This document shows positions 1-4,945 of a stretch of DNA of 5,457 nucleotides, piece by piece. A program made the position numbers and the translations under genes. The notes under the pieces were generated by a model. The model was not told the DNA's origin. It was given only the letters and a program-made list of their open reading frames with translations, and ran no database searches. Origin of the DNA: Actinomycetes bacterium (lineage in GTDB: Bacteria; Actinomycetota; Actinomycetes; Propionibacteriales; Nocardioidaceae); contig JAEZKN010000385.1 of the NCBI GenBank assembly GCA_023415395.1, positions 1 through 5,457 on the forward strand, read 5' to 3'. Numbering within the stretch: position 1 is the first letter of the stretch; the number at the start of each line of letters is the position of its first letter.

Positions 1-14
1 CCCGTTCGAACGGG
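1..14. repeat. 14-bp perfect palindrome at the left edge
   Basis: CCCGTTCGAACGGG reads the same on both strands with no spacer. It lies in the gene-free stretch 1-95, left of the 3' end of the first DUF1918 gene. It may be an operator or part of a longer dyad cut by the window edge. It looks superficially like a tRNA T-arm, but position 61 of a T-arm (C) is not satisfied. No function can be assigned. Confidence 0.4.
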
Positions 15-95
15 GTGACCAGAAGTCCCAACCCCGCGTTACATGCGCCGTCGGCCGTGAGCAGGAGGCCGCACGTCGTCACCGACCCCGTCGGC

Positions 96-305
96 CTACG
101 CGTCGTACTCCGGCGGGTAGCTCGGGCCGGCGTGCTCGATGTCGGCGTCGATCGCGGGGAACATCAGGGTCTCGTGACCGTCGTCGGTCCAGCGCACCCA
201 GTAGGGCGGGTGCCCGTCGGTGTGATCGCCGTCGAGCACCTCGGCGACCCGCACCTCGGCGGGGTCCTCCCGCACGATGATCCGGTCACCCTTGAACGCG
301 TACAT
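96..305 (-). CDS. DUF1918 domain small protein (copy 1)
   Basis: A 69-residue protein of unknown function in the DUF1918 family, a short actinobacterial family with an SH3-like beta-barrel fold as I recall from the mycobacterial member Rv2302. The family pattern is visible: MYAFKGDRIIV at the start, then EVLDGDHTDG, PPYWVRWTDDGHE and a final FPAIDADIEH strand, followed by a short acidic, proline-rich tail ending YPPEYDA. It is near full length for the family. The ATG at 305 is preceded by AGGAGAAGGAG with about 7 bases of spacing, which makes the start secure. It lies 30 bp downstream of the membrane-protein gene 336-866 on the same strand, so the two probably share a transcript. A second DUF1918 gene lies at 3631-3858; the two share the core but have diverged, this copy lacking the usual RDGEV segment (it has EVRVAEV). 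The domain assignment is firm; the molecular role is unknown. Confidence 0.9.
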   Translation of the reverse strand: MYAFKGDRIIVREDPAEVRVAEVLDGDHTDGHPPYWVRWTDDGHETLMFPAIDADIEHAGPSYPPEYDA

Positions 306-335
306 CTGTTGACTCCTTCTCCTGTGGTCGTCGGT

Positions 336-866
336 CTAACGGTCCTGCCGCTCACGCCAGCCCGAGCGGACGAGCATCTCGTCGAAGCCCTCGGGGTCGC
401 GTCGCTCGAGCTCGTCGAGCAGCCGGGCGCGCTCCTCGACCAGGGCGAGCACGGCGCCCGGGTCGGCTCGACGCGCCGCCAGCTGCTGGGTCGTCCAGCG
501 CCACCGCCGGTCGAGGTCGCGCTCCGGCGGCTGCCGGACCGCCGCCGTGCGCCGGACCCAGCCCAGCGCTTCGGGGCTCAGCACCCCCAGGAGCGGCACC
601 ACGAGCAGCGTCCAGGCGCCGAGGACCGGCGGCAGGCCGAGGAGGAGGGTCGCGCTCACCCCGAACCACGCGGCGAGTCGACGGACCAGCCGCCACCGCC
701 GCTCGCGGTCCTCGACCCAGGTCAGGCCGCTCGACGCACCCAGCAGGGTGATCGCGCCGACGGCCCCGAGCATCCTCGGCCAGCCCAGGTCGGCGCCGCC
801 GGCCACCAGCGCCACCGCGGCCGCCACGGCGACCATCGCCTGCCACCCGACTCGACACCCCCTCAT
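336..866 (-). CDS. Small multi-pass membrane protein with charged C-terminal helix module
   Basis: A hypothetical protein of 176 residues. Hydrophobic segments lie at about 10-25, 32-51 and 65-96, the last long enough for two passes with a PP break at 79-80, so three or four membrane helices are likely. From residue 105 it is soluble, arginine-rich and probably helical: RRWRW at 120-124, then EERARLLDELERRDPEGF at 144-161. This DELERRDPEGF pattern resembles, from memory, a module at the C-terminus of other actinobacterial hypothetical proteins, where it often ends in a WL pair. The start is uncertain. ATG 866 has GGTGG four bases upstream and puts the protein just inside the divergent promoter region. 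An in-frame ATG at 923 would add 19 polar residues and run through the candidate operators; ATG 836 is also possible. It is followed after 30 bp by the DUF1918 gene. Function is unknown; membrane location is inferred from hydrophobicity. Confidence 0.75.
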   Translation of the reverse strand: MRGCRVGWQAMVAVAAAVALVAGGADLGWPRMLGAVGAITLLGASSGLTWVEDRERRWRLVRRLAAWFGVSATLLLGLPPVLGAWTLLVVPLLGVLSPEALGWVRRTAAVRQPPERDLDRRWRWTTQQLAARRADPGAVLALVEERARLLDELERRDPEGFDEMLVRSGWRERQDR

Positions 867-901
867 GCCTCCACCGTGCTCCCGTCCCGGGTCCATCGGC
901 A

Positions 902-915
902 GGGCCGTTGGGCTC
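902..915. promoter_or_regulatory. Candidate DosR-like box serving the leftward gene
   Basis: GGGCCGTTGGGCTC matches a relaxed DosR/DevR-type dyad (GGGMCYNNRGKCCC, derived from the mycobacterial GGGACTWWAGTCCC) at 10 of 12 defined positions. Its centre is 42.5 bp upstream of the ATG at 866, the usual place for a proximal activator box if the transcript starts at the ATG. In such GC-rich DNA a match of this quality can arise by chance. Confidence 0.3.
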
Positions 916-924
916 ACCGCCACC

Positions 925-938
925 GGGACCTCGGTCAG
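925..938. promoter_or_regulatory. Candidate DosR-like box upstream of the P-type ATPase
   Basis: GGGACCTCGGTCAG contains GGGACC and GGTC half-sites in the correct 6-2-6 arrangement and matches the relaxed dyad at 10 of 12 defined positions; only the last two bases deviate. Its centre is 42.5 bp upstream of the ATPase ATG at 974. It is the most DosR-like element of this region because it keeps the A at position 4. Confidence 0.4.
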
Positions 939-943
939 CGGCC

Positions 944-957
944 GGGCCCGTGGTCGA
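944..957. promoter_or_regulatory. Third G/C-rich dyad next to the ATPase start
   Basis: GGGCCCGTGGTCGA matches the relaxed DosR-type dyad at 10 of 12 positions and begins 19 bp after the preceding box. It lies only 16 bp before the ATPase ATG, where a bound regulator would overlap the likely core promoter, so it is a weaker activator candidate and may be chance. Confidence 0.2.
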
Positions 958-973
958 GTGCGACGGTGGGCTC

Positions 974-3649
974 ATGAGGCCCGAGCTCCTGCTGCGGCCC
1001 CTCCCGACGGTGCTCGAGGAGCTCGGCACGACGGTGGACGGGCTCGACAGCACCGAGGCCGCGGCGCGGGCGGAGCGCTCCGGGCCCAACGAGCTGGTGG
1101 CCCACCGCGGCCCGTCGTTCACGGCCACGCTGGTCCGCCAGCTCATCCATCCGCTCGCCCTGCTGCTGTGGGTCGCGGCCGGGCTGTCGCTGGCCACCGG
1201 GTCGGTGGTGCTCGGCGTCGCCATCCTCCTGGTCATCGCGCTCAACGCCGGGTTCGCGCTCGTCCAGGAGCGCCACGCCGAGCACGCCGTCGCGGCGCTC
1301 AGCGCCTACCTCCCTCCGCACGCGATGGTGCTGCGGGACGGCCGCCGGGTGTCGATCGAGGCCCGGGAGATCGTGCCGGGCGACGTGATCGTGGTCGAGG
1401 AGGGCGACGCGATCTGCGCGGACGCCAAGGTCGTCTCCGGAGCGGTCGAGGTGGACCTGTCGGCCGTCAGCGGTGAGTCCGTGCCGGTCGTGCGCTCCGA
1501 GACCGGAGAGGCGTCGGCGCCCGAGGACGCCCGCCTCATCGACGCCTCCGACGTCCTGCTGTCCGGGACCACCTGCACCTCGGGTGAGGCCACGGCCGTG
1601 GTGGTCGGGACCGGGATGGAGACCGAGCTCGGGCGGCTGGCCGGGCTGAGCGGACGCACGACCCAGGAGCCCAGCCCCCTGGAGCTCCAGGTCCGCCGCG
1701 TGGCCTGGCTCATCGCCGCGGTCGCGGTCGGTGTCGGGGTGGCCTTCCTCCCCCTCGGCGTGCTCGCGGGGCTGAGCCTGACCGACGCCGCGGTCTTCGC
1801 CATCGGGCTCCTGGTGGCCAACGTCCCCGAGGGGCTCCTGCCGATCATCACGCTGGCCCTGGCCGCCGGCGTCGCGGACCTCGCGCGCCGCGGCGGCCTC
1901 GTGAAGCGGCTCAGCGCCGTCGAGACCCTGGGGTCGACCGACGTCATCTGCACCGACAAGACCGGGACCCTCACCCAGAACCGGATGCGGCTGCACAGCG
2001 CCTGGGACGCGACCGCCCGCCACTTCCCCGACCCGCCCGTGCGGACGGCGCTCGCCCGCGTGCTCACCTCCTGCTCCACGGCCGACCGGGACTCCGGCAC
2101 CGGCGACCCCACCGAGCTCGCGCTCCTCGACGCCGCGGACCGGCTCGACGACTCCGCACCGGCGCACGTGCGTCGCGAGGCGACCTACCACTTCGACCCG
2201 CGGCTGCGGCTGATGTCGGTGATCGTCGCCGTCGACGAGTCCGACGACCTGATCCTCACCAAGGGCGCGCCCGAGGCCGTGCTCGCGCTCGCCACCTCGG
2301 CGCTCGGGCCGGACGGGAGTCCCCGACGGCTGAGCGACGACGACCGGCGCGTGCTCGAGGAGCGCCTCGGGGAGCTCGCCGGAGAGGGGCTGCGGCTCAT
2401 CGGCTGCGCCTGGCGAGACATCGCGCCTCCCGCAGGTCCGCCCGAGCGCGCCGAGGTGGAGCGCGACCTGGTCCTGGTCGGGTTCGTCGCGCTGTCCGAC
2501 CCGATCCGTGACGCCGTCCCGGGCGCGGTAGCGCAGGCCCACGCCGCCGGAATCACCGTCCACGTCCTCACCGGCGACAACGGCGCGACCGCCGCGGCGA
2601 TCGCCACCGCCGCCGGCCTCAGCCCCGGTGGCCGGCCCGAGGTCGTCGTCGGCACCGACCTGGCGGCGTACGACGACGACCGGCTCGACGCGCTGCTCGC
2701 CGGTGGCCGCGAGATCGTCTTCGCCCGCAGCGCGCCCGAGGACAAGCTGCGCATCGCGGCCCGCCTTCAGGCGGCCGGCCACGTGGTGGCCATGACCGGT
2801 GACGGCGTCAACGACGCGCCCGCCCTCCGCAAGGCCGACATCGGCGTGGCCATGGGCAAGGGCGGCACCGACGTCGCCCGCGAGGCCGCCACGATGGTCC
2901 TCACCGACGACGACTTCGCCACGATCATCGTCGCCGTCGAGTCCGGTCGGCGGGTCTACGACAACGTCCGGAAGTTCATCGTCTACATCTTCGCCCACGC
3001 GATCCCCGAGATCCTGCCCTTCCTGCTCTTCGCGCTCTCCGGCGGCACCATCCCGCTGGGCCTGACGGTCGTGCAGATCCTGATGATCGACCTCGGCACC
3101 GAGACCGTGCCGGCGCTCGCGCTCGGCCGCGAGGCCGCCGAGCCCGGACTGATGTCCCGCCCCCCGCGCAGGCGCCGGGAGAGCATCATCACCGGGCAGA
3201 TGCTCGTGCGCGCCTGGGCCGTCCTCGGCCTGACCTCCGCCGTCCTGGTCGTGCTCGGCTTCCTCGGCGTGCTCTGGGCAGGAGGCTGGCGCCCCGGCGA
3301 CCCGACGGGCGCCGGCAGCGCGCTCCACGAGACCTACCTGCGTGCGACCACGATGACCTTCGCCGGCATCGTCGCCTGCCAGGTCGGCACGGCACTGGCG
3401 GCGCGGACCGAGCGGGTGTCGCTCCTGCGCATCGGGGTCCTCTCCAACCGGCTCCTGCTGGCGGGCATCGCCTTCGAGGTGGCGGTGACTGCGGTGGCGA
3501 TCTACCTCCCGCTCGCCCAGGACGTCCTCGGGACGCGTCCCCTCCACGGACCGGAGCTCGCGGTGCTCGCGTGCTTCCCGTTCGTGGTGTGGGGCGTCGA
3601 CGAGGTCTACCGACTCCTCCGCCGACGGCGTCAGCCGGGGCCGGGCTGA
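974..3649 (+). CDS. P2-type (Na,K-ATPase-like) cation-transporting P-type ATPase
   Basis: An 891-residue membrane pump that couples ATP hydrolysis to cation transport; the ion is not certain. An N-terminal cation-ATPase domain (about 10-60) is followed by M1-M2 (about 60-97), the actuator domain with VPGD at 134-137 and SGES at 166-169 (usually TGES), M3-M4 (about 243-295), and the P and N domains: DKTGTLT with phosphorylated Asp328, DPTE at 378-381, KGAPE at 430-434, TGDN at 533-536 and TGDGVNDAP at 608-616. M5-M10 run from about 665 to 881. VANVPEGL in M4 (281-288), IPE in M5 (677-679), IDLGTE in M6 (705-710) and the terminal VDEVYRLL closely follow the animal Na,K-ATPase alpha subunit rather than SERCA, although some ion-site residues differ. 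No beta subunit is seen. ATG 974 is chosen because the N-terminal domain begins just after it; a TTG at 908 would add 22 unneeded residues. Its 3' end overlaps the convergent DUF1918 gene by 19 bp. The family is certain, the subtype probable. Confidence 0.95.
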   Translation: MRPELLLRPLPTVLEELGTTVDGLDSTEAAARAERSGPNELVAHRGPSFTATLVRQLIHPLALLLWVAAGLSLATGSVVLGVAILLVIALNAGFALVQERHAEHAVAALSAYLPPHAMVLRDGRRVSIEAREIVPGDVIVVEEGDAICADAKVVSGAVEVDLSAVSGESVPVVRSETGEASAPEDARLIDASDVLLSGTTCTSGEATAVVVGTGMETELGRLAGLSGRTTQEPSPLELQVRRVAWLIAAVAVGVGVAFLPLGVLAGLSLTDAAVFAIGLLVANVPEGLLPIITLALAAGVADLARRGGLVKRLSAVETLGSTDVICTDKTGTLTQNRMRLHSAWDATARHFPDPPVRTALARVLTSCSTADRDSGTGDPTELALLDAADRLDDSAPAHVRREATYHFDPRLRLMSVIVAVDESDDLILTKGAPEAVLALATSALGPDGSPRRLSDDDRRVLEERLGELAGEGLRLIGCAWRDIAPPAGPPERAEVERDLVLVGFVALSDPIRDAVPGAVAQAHAAGITVHVLTGDNGATAAAIATAAGLSPGGRPEVVVGTDLAAYDDDRLDALLAGGREIVFARSAPEDKLRIAARLQAAGHVVAMTGDGVNDAPALRKADIGVAMGKGGTDVAREAATMVLTDDDFATIIVAVESGRRVYDNVRKFIVYIFAHAIPEILPFLLFALSGGTIPLGLTVVQILMIDLGTETVPALALGREAAEPGLMSRPPRRRRESIITGQMLVRAWAVLGLTSAVLVVLGFLGVLWAGGWRPGDPTGAGSALHETYLRATTMTFAGIVACQVGTALAARTERVSLLRIGVLSNRLLLAGIAFEVAVTAVAIYLPLAQDVLGTRPLHGPELAVLACFPFVVWGVDEVYRLLRRRRQPGPG
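3631..3649. terminator. Hairpin formed by the two overlapping stop codons
   Basis: TCAGCCGGGGCCGGGCTGA is an inverted repeat with a 6-bp stem (TCAGCC/GGCTGA) and a 7-base loop. Its right end is the TGA of the ATPase; its left end, read on minus, is the TGA of DUF1918 copy 2. It is placed to act as a bidirectional terminator for convergent transcripts. There is no T-tract, as is common in high-GC actinobacteria, so termination activity is inferred. Confidence 0.4.
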
Positions 3650-3858
3650 GCACCGGGCGGCTCCTTCTCCGCCCCGAAGTGGTGGATCTCGACGTCCGGT
3701 CCCGGGAAGAAGATGCTCTCGTGGCCCGTGTCCGACCACCGCACGCGATAGGGCGGCGAGCCGTCCGCATGGCTCACCTCCAGCACCTCGCCGTCCCGCG
3801 TCGGCCCGTCGACGTGGGGGCTGTGGACCAGGATCCGGTCTCCGACTGCGGCGTACAT
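3631..3858 (-). CDS. DUF1918 domain small protein (copy 2)
   Basis: A 75-residue DUF1918 protein, closer to the typical family sequence than copy 1: MYAAVGDRILVHSPHVDG, then RDGEVLEVSHADGSPPYRVRWSDTGHES and FFPGPDVEIHHFG, with a flexible tail ending QPGPG. The frame stays open far upstream on this strand, but the family begins at the MYA motif, and ATG 3858 is preceded by GAGGAGAGGAG with 6 bases from AGGAG to the ATG, so this start is well supported. It converges on the ATPase, overlapping its end by 19 bp, and is divergent from the universal stress protein at 4060. A candidate DosR-like box at 3936-3949 lies upstream; a start about 42 bp from its centre (near 3900) would leave a leader of about 42 bases containing the ribosome site. 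Biochemical function is unknown. Confidence 0.92.
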   Translation of the reverse strand: MYAAVGDRILVHSPHVDGPTRDGEVLEVSHADGSPPYRVRWSDTGHESIFFPGPDVEIHHFGAEKEPPGAQPGPG

Positions 3859-3935
3859 GGCCTCGCTCCTCTCCTCGTGACGTCGGGCCGTCGCTCCGAC
3901 GGCTCCAGCACACCGCGACCGGGACCGGCCGAGCA

Positions 3936-3949
3936 GGGCCCAAGGTCGC
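3936..3949. promoter_or_regulatory. Candidate DosR-like box in the DUF1918/stress-protein promoter
   Basis: GGGCCCAAGGTCGC matches the relaxed dyad GGGMCYNNRGKCCC at 11 of 12 defined positions, the best match in the window, although it has C instead of the mycobacterial A at position 4. Read on minus it is GCGACCTTGGGCCC. Its location between two divergent stress-type genes suits an operator. This is a motif match only. Confidence 0.4.
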
Positions 3950-3970
3950 GCCCGCCGGGGGCCGTTGCTC

Positions 3971-3984
3971 AGGACCTTCGCCCG
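3971..3984. promoter_or_regulatory. Weak second dyad upstream of the universal stress protein
   Basis: AGGACCTTCGCCCG shares the GACCTT core with the minus-strand reading of the box at 3936-3949 and lies 35 bp from it, but fits the relaxed dyad at only 8 of 12 defined positions. It is 76 bp before the stress-protein ATG. It may be a secondary site or chance. Confidence 0.2.
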
Positions 3985-4059
3985 GCCGGGCTCGGGCGTC
4001 CGGCCCTGTCCGACCGGGGCAGGCCGGAGCAGGATGGTGCCGAGCCCCGGAGGTGCGCC

Positions 4060-4911
4060 ATGACGAGCAGGACCATCGTGGTGGGCGTGGACGCCCACGA
4101 CACCTGGCAGGACGCGGTCGACTGGGCCGCGGACCAGGCGGCACGCGAGGGGCGGGCGCTCACGCTCGTCCACGTCGCCGACCCCGCCGAGGAGCTCTGG
4201 CACGACCCGGCCGGACACGAACGGCGCCTCGGCGTACCCCAGACCGCCACCGCGGCCGAGCGGCTCCTCGAGCAGGCTCGGGACCGGGTCGCCGAGCGGG
4301 CTCCCACCGTCGACGTGCACGCCGTCCTCCGCGGAGGTGCGGTCCGCAGCGAGCTGCACGCGATGGCGCACGACGCCGACCTGCTGGTCGTCGGAGCGCG
4401 TCGGCACCGGACCTTCTGGGAGCGCCTGGTGGGCACGATCGGGTCCTCGGTGGCCAAGAGCCCGCCGTGCCCTGCGGTGGTCGTGCACGGCGTGCACCCC
4501 GGTGAGGTACGCCGTGGAGTGCTGGTCGGCATCGACGACACCGAGCACGCGCTCCCGGCGCTGCGCTTCGCGTTCCGTCAGGCGTCCCTGACCGGTCAAC
4601 CGCTCGCGGTCCTGCACGTCGCTCCCGAGGCCACCTACGGCACGCCGAGCGACGAGGCCGAGCAGCGGCTCGCGGTGTCCGAGGCGGTCGCCGGTCTCCG
4701 CGAGGAGTTCCCCGACGTGGCCGTGCGGACCACGGTCGAGCGCGGCGACCCCTCGCGCGTGCTGCTGGCGTCCGCTCGCGCGATGCACCTGGTCGTGCTG
4801 GGCACGCACCACGCCCGGCCGTTGCCCGAGCTGCTCCTCGGATCGGTGGTCTCCCCCGTCGTCGAGCAGGCGACCTGCCCGGTCGCCGTGGTCCCCGACC
4901 AGGACGGCTGA
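4060..4911 (+). CDS. Tandem-domain universal stress protein (UspA family)
   Basis: A 283-residue cytoplasmic protein made of two UspA-type Rossmann-like domains, the usual actinobacterial arrangement (as in mycobacterial Rv2623). Domain 1 covers about 1-142: IVVGVD at 6-11, LTLVHVADPAE, then VVGARRHR and GTIGSSVA with CPAVVV. Domain 2 covers about 150-280: VLVGIDD at 154-160, LAVLHVAPEA, then VLGTHH, LLGSVVSPV and CPVAVVP. The ATP motif G-2X-G-9X-G(S/T) is recognisable in both, with exact spacing, but the second Gly is replaced: Gly112, Arg115, Gly125-Thr126 in domain 1 and Gly248, His251, Gly261-Ser262 in domain 2. The N-terminal Asp of each domain (11 and 159) is present. ATG 4060 follows GGAGG by 6 bases, so the start is secure despite an open frame upstream. 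Members bind ATP or act as stress and dormancy regulators; the target here is unknown. It converges on another stress-protein gene. Confidence 0.95.
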   Translation: MTSRTIVVGVDAHDTWQDAVDWAADQAAREGRALTLVHVADPAEELWHDPAGHERRLGVPQTATAAERLLEQARDRVAERAPTVDVHAVLRGGAVRSELHAMAHDADLLVVGARRHRTFWERLVGTIGSSVAKSPPCPAVVVHGVHPGEVRRGVLVGIDDTEHALPALRFAFRQASLTGQPLAVLHVAPEATYGTPSDEAEQRLAVSEAVAGLREEFPDVAVRTTVERGDPSRVLLASARAMHLVVLGTHHARPLPELLLGSVVSPVVEQATCPVAVVPDQDG

Positions 4912-4914
4912 TCA

Positions 4915-4930
4915 GGCCGGGTCCCCGGCC
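4915..4930. terminator. Compact hairpin between convergent stress-protein genes
   Basis: GGCCGGGTCCCCGGCC forms a 6-bp all-GC stem with a 4-base loop, 3 bp after the stop of the rightward gene and 15 bp past the stop of the leftward one. The place and symmetry suit a bidirectional terminator. No T-tract follows. An 8-bp palindrome GTCGCGAC lies just beyond, at 4935-4942. Confidence 0.5.
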
Positions 4931-4945
4931 GCTGGTCGCGACGGA

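Larger units (their letters stand above)
867..973. promoter_or_regulatory. Divergent promoter region between membrane protein and P-type ATPase
   Basis: This 107-bp gap separates the leftward gene starting at 866 from the rightward ATPase starting at 974. It holds three G/C-rich dyads and a mirrored ACGGTGG element (871-877 on minus, 963-969 on plus), each followed by four bases and the ATG. ACGGTGG could act as a weak ribosome site (GGTGG) or, if transcripts are leaderless, supply the -11 A and -7 T of a -10 element (CACGGT on minus, GACGGT on plus). Start sites are not visible directly. Confidence 0.6.
3859..4059. promoter_or_regulatory. Divergent promoter region between DUF1918 copy 2 and the stress protein
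   Basis: This 201-bp stretch holds the control signals of both neighbours: the AGGAG-type ribosome site of the leftward gene near 3865-3876, the GGAGG site of the rightward gene at 4049-4053, and two G/C-rich dyads at 3936-3949 and 3971-3984. I see no open frame with family resemblance here and no clear TANNNT -10 element. Possible weak ones are TGTGCT on minus (3907-3912) and GATGGT on plus (4033-4038). Confidence 0.55.

Noticed and set aside
4..12. GTTCGAAC as an SOS (LexA) box
   Set aside because: Actinobacterial LexA boxes have CGAAC and GTTCG arms facing each other across a 4-bp spacer. Here the arms are in the opposite order with no spacer.
1..21. Possible tRNA 3' end (GTTCGAAC followed by ACCA)
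   Set aside because: With GTTCGAA as the T-loop, position 61 would be G rather than C and the T-stem does not pair. Counting back from CCA at 19-21 puts the acceptor and T-stem in the wrong places.
52..71. Weak hairpin CGGCC/GGCCG with a 10-base loop after the first DUF1918 gene
   Set aside because: A 5-bp stem with a long loop and no T-tract is expected by chance in DNA this GC-rich.
908..973. Upstream TTG start for the ATPase adding 22 residues
   Set aside because: The added residues are Pro/Gly-rich, lack a family match, would translate through the candidate operators, and the N-terminal domain already begins after ATG 974.
15..977. A plus-strand open frame opposite the first DUF1918 and membrane-protein genes
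   Set aside because: Low-complexity Arg/Pro/His-rich translation without recognisable folds; the minus-strand frames have a known family, ribosome sites and membrane helices.
3571..4059. Upstream extension of the universal stress protein frame through the DUF1918 gene
   Set aside because: The stretch has no family resemblance, overlaps the well-supported DUF1918 gene on minus, and the stress protein has a GGAGG site and the typical N-terminus at ATG 4060.
935..4144. A stop-free minus-strand frame of over 1,000 codons running opposite the ATPase
   Set aside because: Its translation is low-complexity, rich in Arg, Gly, Asp, His and Pro, with no domain pattern. It mirrors the strong third-position GC bias of the ATPase, whose family motifs are unmistakable on the plus strand.
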